A DNA stretch of 42,220 nucleotides from Gammaproteobacteria bacterium (GTDB lineage: Bacteria; Pseudomonadota; Gammaproteobacteria; Pseudomonadales; Pseudohongiellaceae), in the NCBI GenBank assembly GCA_002700775.1, contig PAEL01000064.1, forward strand, positions 1 through 42,220. The letters run 5' to 3'. Under the pieces are notes generated by a model. The model made no database searches. It saw only the letters and a list, made by a program, of their open reading frames with translations, and had not been told where the DNA came from. Numbering within the stretch: the first letter of the stretch is position 1; each line of letters starts with the position of its first letter. Made by a program: the position numbers and the translations under genes. Below, piece after piece: positions 37,892 to 42,220 of the stretch.

Positions 37892-39433
37892 TTATTTCCA
37901 ACTGAAATTTCTTTGGATGCGACCTAAATGCTCATAAAAACGCTTAGATTGCTCAGCGTCCGGCTCACATGTTGATGAAGCTAACGTAATAACCGGAATA
38001 ACTACCAGCGGCAATAATAGCGTTACGAAAGATGGGTCACGCCACTCGCCAAGGAAAAGACAGAAGTCATACCAAAACTGCGGAAATCCGCCAGCATCCG
38101 AATTTTCGATGCCAGAAAATACTCGATTCAAAACCCATACAAGAGCGCCTCCAACGAAACCAGAAAGCATACCCCAGAAAACAGCCGCCTCCGTTGTTCG
38201 TCTCCAGTAAAAGACATAAGCAACAGAAATTGCGGGCGGCACCACTAGTGCAAAACCTAACATCAAAAATTGTAAAACCGAGCCGAAATTTACAGTCCAT
38301 GCCAAAAAGGCGGCGATTGAACCATATACTGCAGTTACTACTTTATAAGTTTTTAATTTTTTATCCGTTGAAAAATTTTTGGACCTAGGAATCCAATCTG
38401 AAACAAGCATCGTCGCGCTGGCCAATAGAATTGGTGCGCCAGAAGAAATTACTGCTGCCAGCACTGCAGCAAGAGCAATACCTCCCAAGATAGGTCCTGT
38501 ATCAATAGCTAATTGCGCTATATTTAGATAGCCAGATAAACCCGCTTCAGCTCCATAACTTACCATAGTTAGAATCCCCAAAACTCCAGCTACAAACGGC
38601 ATCATTGCTGCAATTACTCCTCCGATAAAGAATCCTGGAATGAGATACTCTTGCCTTGCTGCCGAACTTGCGTAATTTGCATAAACTGAGGCGGCCGGTG
38701 AGTGAATGGTTGCCGAAATAAACAAAGCGATGATTGTAGCCCAGCCGATTCCCGTATAACTCCACCACTTAGGTATGTCTTTTCCCGAAGCTTCTAACAC
38801 GGCTTCTGACTGCGAGACAACAGAATTCCAACCTCCCAAGTTATCAGTGGCAACGTATCCAACGGCCGCCAGCCCAAATATAATTACAGCGCAGTGAACT
38901 ATGTTGGTGATAGCCGTACCTTTTAGGCCACCTGTAATCGTAAACAGAACAATAATGGCCCCGCCGATAATAATCCCAACTCCAAATGGCCACCCCGTGA
39001 CTCCACTGATAATCGTCGCGATTACATAGGGCTCAATAATATTAACAACTAGATACTCTGCTTGGACACACAAGCTCGATAGAGACTGACACCGTCGCGA
39101 TCCAAAGCGTCGATCAAAAACTTCTCCGACGCTGGAAAGCCGCAGCTTGCGATAAGGGATAGCAAAAAATAAACCTACAATAAAAAGCGCGGCAAAAGAG
39201 TTAAATCCATACCACATTGCGCCGATCCCTTCAGTAATTACATCACCCGCGACACCATAGGTCCCCGCTCCACCGATACGAGTACCGGCAAGCCCCGCTG
39301 CAAGCATTCCAACGCCTAAGGTACCCCCACCGACGGCCCAATCAGATGAGTTTCGATTACTACGATTAATGTATAAACCAACCAAGACAAAAAAAACAAG
39401 ATATGTAAATATTATTAATGCAGGAGTTTCCAT
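37892..39433 (-). CDS. Sodium:solute symporter family protein
   Basis: 513 aa, about 13 hydrophobic segments; 'NSSDWAVGGGTLGVGMLAAGLAGTRIGGAGTYGVAGDVITEGIGAMWYG'; SSS fold features. Confidence 0.9.
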   Translation of the reverse strand: METPALIIFTYLVFFVLVGLYINRSNRNSSDWAVGGGTLGVGMLAAGLAGTRIGGAGTYGVAGDVITEGIGAMWYGFNSFAALFIVGLFFAIPYRKLRLSSVGEVFDRRFGSRRCQSLSSLCVQAEYLVVNIIEPYVIATIISGVTGWPFGVGIIIGGAIIVLFTITGGLKGTAITNIVHCAVIIFGLAAVGYVATDNLGGWNSVVSQSEAVLEASGKDIPKWWSYTGIGWATIIALFISATIHSPAASVYANYASSAARQEYLIPGFFIGGVIAAMMPFVAGVLGILTMVSYGAEAGLSGYLNIAQLAIDTGPILGGIALAAVLAAVISSGAPILLASATMLVSDWIPRSKNFSTDKKLKTYKVVTAVYGSIAAFLAWTVNFGSVLQFLMLGFALVVPPAISVAYVFYWRRTTEAAVFWGMLSGFVGGALVWVLNRVFSGIENSDAGGFPQFWYDFCLFLGEWRDPSFVTLLLPLVVIPVITLASSTCEPDAEQSKRFYEHLGRIQRNFSWK

Positions 39434-39592
39434 GACCCTTATTTACCTTTTCTGTGACACATAGGCTAAGCTGACGTGTCCCTACAAAAGTTGTTTACCT
39501 AAATCGAAAGATGAGAGCAATTATCTGACACAAAAGACTTTCTCAAATACTAATTTATTAGTATAAATCAACTTCTCCGACAAGGATACGCT

Positions 39593-40615
39593 ATGCCAAT
39601 ACTTGTAACAGCAAACAGCGAACAATGGCTCGAACAGGTTAGAGAAGAAATCATCGATCCGGAGCGCGAAATTGTGGATCCACACCACCATCTCTGGCGA
39701 AAACGTTTTGGCAAAGATTACCTTTTAGCTGAGCTGCAGCGAGACACAGATTTAGGACATAAGATCGAAAAAACCGTCTTTATAGAGTGCCACGCCTTTT
39801 ATGACAAAACCGCAGCTGATTACTTGCAACCGCTTGGAGAAACACGTGTAGTTGAGCAAATAGCAAGTGAGAGCAAAATCAGTGGAGGAGTTGAAATTGC
39901 GGGCATAGTTGCTCATGCAGACCTGACGTTGGCGGGCACAGCTCCAGATAAACTAGATGAATTATTAGAAGCTCACAGATCAATGGGCGGGAAACTTTTC
40001 AAAGGAATCCGCCACGCCGCAGCTTCGGATGCGGAACCAGAGAAATTAACAATTCCAGGAATGGCACCTCGTTCGCTTTATTCACAAAATTCTTTCCGCG
40101 ATGGCATTCGGATGCTTGCCGAGAAAGGTCTCACTCTCGATTGCTGGCACTATCACCATCAAAACCAAAGCTTTCTGGACCTGGCTCGTGCTGTACCGCA
40201 ATGCACAATAATTCTCGATCATTTCGGAACTCCTTTAGGTGTCGGTAAGTATCGTTACAAGGCTGACGAAATCTATGAGCAATGGAAGAAGGACATACTC
40301 GAAATCTCAAAATGCCCAAATGTAGTAGCAAAGCTTGGCGGCCTAGCTATGCCAGACAACGGGTATATGTGGCATACACAGGAAAGGCCACCAACATCCG
40401 AGGAGTTCAAAACTGCACAGGAAAAATATTACAAATACATGATCGATTGTTTTGGACCGGAACGCTGCATGTTCGAGAGTAATTTCCCGGTTGACCGCTT
40501 GTCGATAAGTTACGACGTCCTTTGGAATGCCTTTAAGAAAATAGCCGAATCTTATTCGGAAACTGAAAAAAAATCTTTATTTAAAGGCACGGCATCTAAG
40601 ATCTATCGACTTTAA
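39593..40615 (+). CDS. Amidohydrolase family protein (PDC lactonase-like)
   Basis: 340 aa; 'IVDPHHHLWRKRFGKDYLLAEL', 'TIILDHFGTPLG', 'MFESNFPVDRLSISYDVLWNAFKKI'. Confidence 0.9.
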   Translation: MPILVTANSEQWLEQVREEIIDPEREIVDPHHHLWRKRFGKDYLLAELQRDTDLGHKIEKTVFIECHAFYDKTAADYLQPLGETRVVEQIASESKISGGVEIAGIVAHADLTLAGTAPDKLDELLEAHRSMGGKLFKGIRHAAASDAEPEKLTIPGMAPRSLYSQNSFRDGIRMLAEKGLTLDCWHYHHQNQSFLDLARAVPQCTIILDHFGTPLGVGKYRYKADEIYEQWKKDILEISKCPNVVAKLGGLAMPDNGYMWHTQERPPTSEEFKTAQEKYYKYMIDCFGPERCMFESNFPVDRLSISYDVLWNAFKKIAESYSETEKKSLFKGTASKIYRL

Positions 40616-41046
40616 GGCTTAATTAATTTTACAACACCACTGCTTACCAAAATAACACGTTTGCCTACCGACAAGGTACTTCTCAAAAAAACCAAAGAAC
40701 GTCCTCTCTTTATAACGTCTCCTCTGCCCTCAACTAACTCTCCATCAGCCGCTGGCGCAACAAATTCATTATTACATGTCACAGTAACGACGCTTTGCTC
40801 ATTTGAACCGCGATTTGCTCCAAGGCAAAGAGTGTAGTCTGCAAAAGCCATCATAATTCCTCCATGCAAAGTTCCGTGAGCATTACAGTGCTCCGATCTT
40901 ATCCGAAAAGCTGTTATGGGGCTCTCTTCTTCCATTCTGAAGAAAAAAGGACCGATCCAATCTTCGGCAGGATCACCTTCCCAGTGCTGAAATTCCCCAA
41001 AAATTCCGTATTGTTCAGAGTCCGGAACACTCTTTTTTTTATTCAC
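40612..41046 (-). CDS. PaaI family hotdog thioesterase
   Basis: 144 aa; 'CNAHGTLHGGIMMAFADYTLCLGA', 'VEGRGDVIKRGRSLVFLRSTL'. Confidence 0.9.
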   Translation of the reverse strand: MNKKKSVPDSEQYGIFGEFQHWEGDPAEDWIGPFFFRMEEESPITAFRIRSEHCNAHGTLHGGIMMAFADYTLCLGANRGSNEQSVVTVTCNNEFVAPAADGELVEGRGDVIKRGRSLVFLRSTLSVGKRVILVSSGVVKLIKP

Positions 41047-41081
41047 AGTTAATACCCTCTCCTAGTAAGTCAATAGAGACT

Positions 41082-42191
41082 CTATCTCGATCGCGCTGAA
41101 AACGGACGAATCATTTCATGAGTCACACCACACTCTACAAGTTCATGAAAGTCTTCGGCAAGGCGAGCACTTTCAGCCAATACTTTTTTCCAATACTTTA
41201 TCCTATCGGACGCGTCCAACTGCTCAAAATCTTTGCGATCTGGAATCTTGCCGAAAGGCAAACTTTTTACAAATTGCAACGAAGGGCAAACCATTAAGGC
41301 TTGACTATAATTGTGTTCTTTAACACGGCGCCAAGGTAACGCTTTATCGAACCAACCAGGAACAAAATCGGCACTGTAATGTGGGTACAATGTGAGCGCA
41401 TCACCTGCATTTAGCGGGCAATCAAAATGATAGTCCACGATTCCACCATCCCAAAACAGACCTTTCTTTGCGCCTGCGATATCCCGAACTCCCTCTAATA
41501 TATATGGTATTGCGCCGGTCGCCATTAAAGCCTCGATCAAGTTATCTTCATTGAGAGAAACTTGAGCTGTCCCGATCTCACTGAACTCATACCTCTCTTT
41601 ACTGAGTAAACTCGTACAAAAAACGGTACGTTCAAAGAAAAGTGATAACGCACGTCGATTAAACAAATTCCCAAGCGCACTCAGTAAAATTAGAGCTAAC
41701 TGAGCCCCTAGGAATTTTGAAGAGCCAAATCCGCGGCTTCGAGTAGCTACTAGGTGAGAAACCACTTGACAGTTAGCAACGACCTCGTCGATTCCAGACG
41801 ATCCCAATACTTTGGTTAGCATAGCTCTCGCTTTATCCGTTACCTCTGTCCTAGAAGGCTTCTCTGAATAGACCTCCTCGCTATATAGGGCGGCTAAACG
41901 CTCAAGGGCCAGAGTCGGCTCAGACATAGCATAGCAACACATGCGCCACGCTCCCGCTGATGAGCCCAATGTTTTCAGAGGCACACCCGAGCCTGATAAT
42001 CTATCGGAAAAAAAACTGCCGGCAAGATAACGATCAAGTTCGTAAAGCACGAACCACTTCGGACCACCTGAAGCACCAACCAGGGAATCGAATAGCCCCG
42101 GATTCAAGCCATTCTCTGCAATTTTGACTCTCGCGTCTGAACCGGCAAAAAGAATAATTGAAGAACCGAAATGACTCCTTCCTTTATTCAC
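41082..42191 (-). CDS. Patatin-like phospholipase family protein
   Basis: 369 aa; 'LVGASGGPKWFVLYELDRYL', 'LGSSAGAWRMCCYAM' (GxSxG-like), 'GLFWDGGIVDYHFD' (DGG catalytic Asp context). Confidence 0.8.
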   Translation of the reverse strand: MNKGRSHFGSSIILFAGSDARVKIAENGLNPGLFDSLVGASGGPKWFVLYELDRYLAGSFFSDRLSGSGVPLKTLGSSAGAWRMCCYAMSEPTLALERLAALYSEEVYSEKPSRTEVTDKARAMLTKVLGSSGIDEVVANCQVVSHLVATRSRGFGSSKFLGAQLALILLSALGNLFNRRALSLFFERTVFCTSLLSKERYEFSEIGTAQVSLNEDNLIEALMATGAIPYILEGVRDIAGAKKGLFWDGGIVDYHFDCPLNAGDALTLYPHYSADFVPGWFDKALPWRRVKEHNYSQALMVCPSLQFVKSLPFGKIPDRKDFEQLDASDRIKYWKKVLAESARLAEDFHELVECGVTHEMIRPFSARSR

Positions 42192-42220
42192 ACAAATAAA
42201 CTCCTTATAGCTTTCCTGTG

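Noticed and set aside
1-42220. CRISPR arrays, tRNA/rRNA genes, transposases or phage genes
   Set aside because: None recognised on reading either strand; no regularly spaced repeats or mobile-element proteins in the ORF list.

Overview
Gammaproteobacterial-looking chromosomal window (about 42 kb). It is rich in acyl-CoA catabolism genes: five acyl-CoA dehydrogenases, two thiolases, a FadB-type multifunctional protein, an SDR, an APH-type phosphotransferase and an alcohol dehydrogenase. Other genes include NfeD/SPFH, a TonB-dependent receptor, Pal, ArfB, a class D beta-lactamase and a DUF305/LVIVD protein. The most notable feature is at 7500-8018. Two ORFs that the caller splits (7428-7778 and 7800-8018) are in the same frame, separated only by an in-frame TGA at 7776-7778. 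The readthrough product reads ...DAVIQGLAD-U-GSCTSC-SLHDIIDLEDRG..., a literal UGSC (U-x-x-C-x-x-C) motif, so this is very likely a UGSC-family selenoprotein. A potential stem-loop begins 1-2 nt after the TGA. It sits directly downstream of a 483-aa thioredoxin-like (CPTC) protein, with a small membrane protein before that, which suggests a Sec-dependent redox module. Other points of interest: a FadB-like gene interrupted by a single in-frame TAA with the frame preserved; a probable AUA start codon for an LLM-class flavin oxidoreductase; two tandem acyl-CoA dehydrogenase pairs resembling heteromeric ACADs; and a split membrane/spermidine-synthase-like pair. No tRNA, rRNA, CRISPR array, IS element or prophage was recognised. 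All family calls are from reading the sequence, with no database search.
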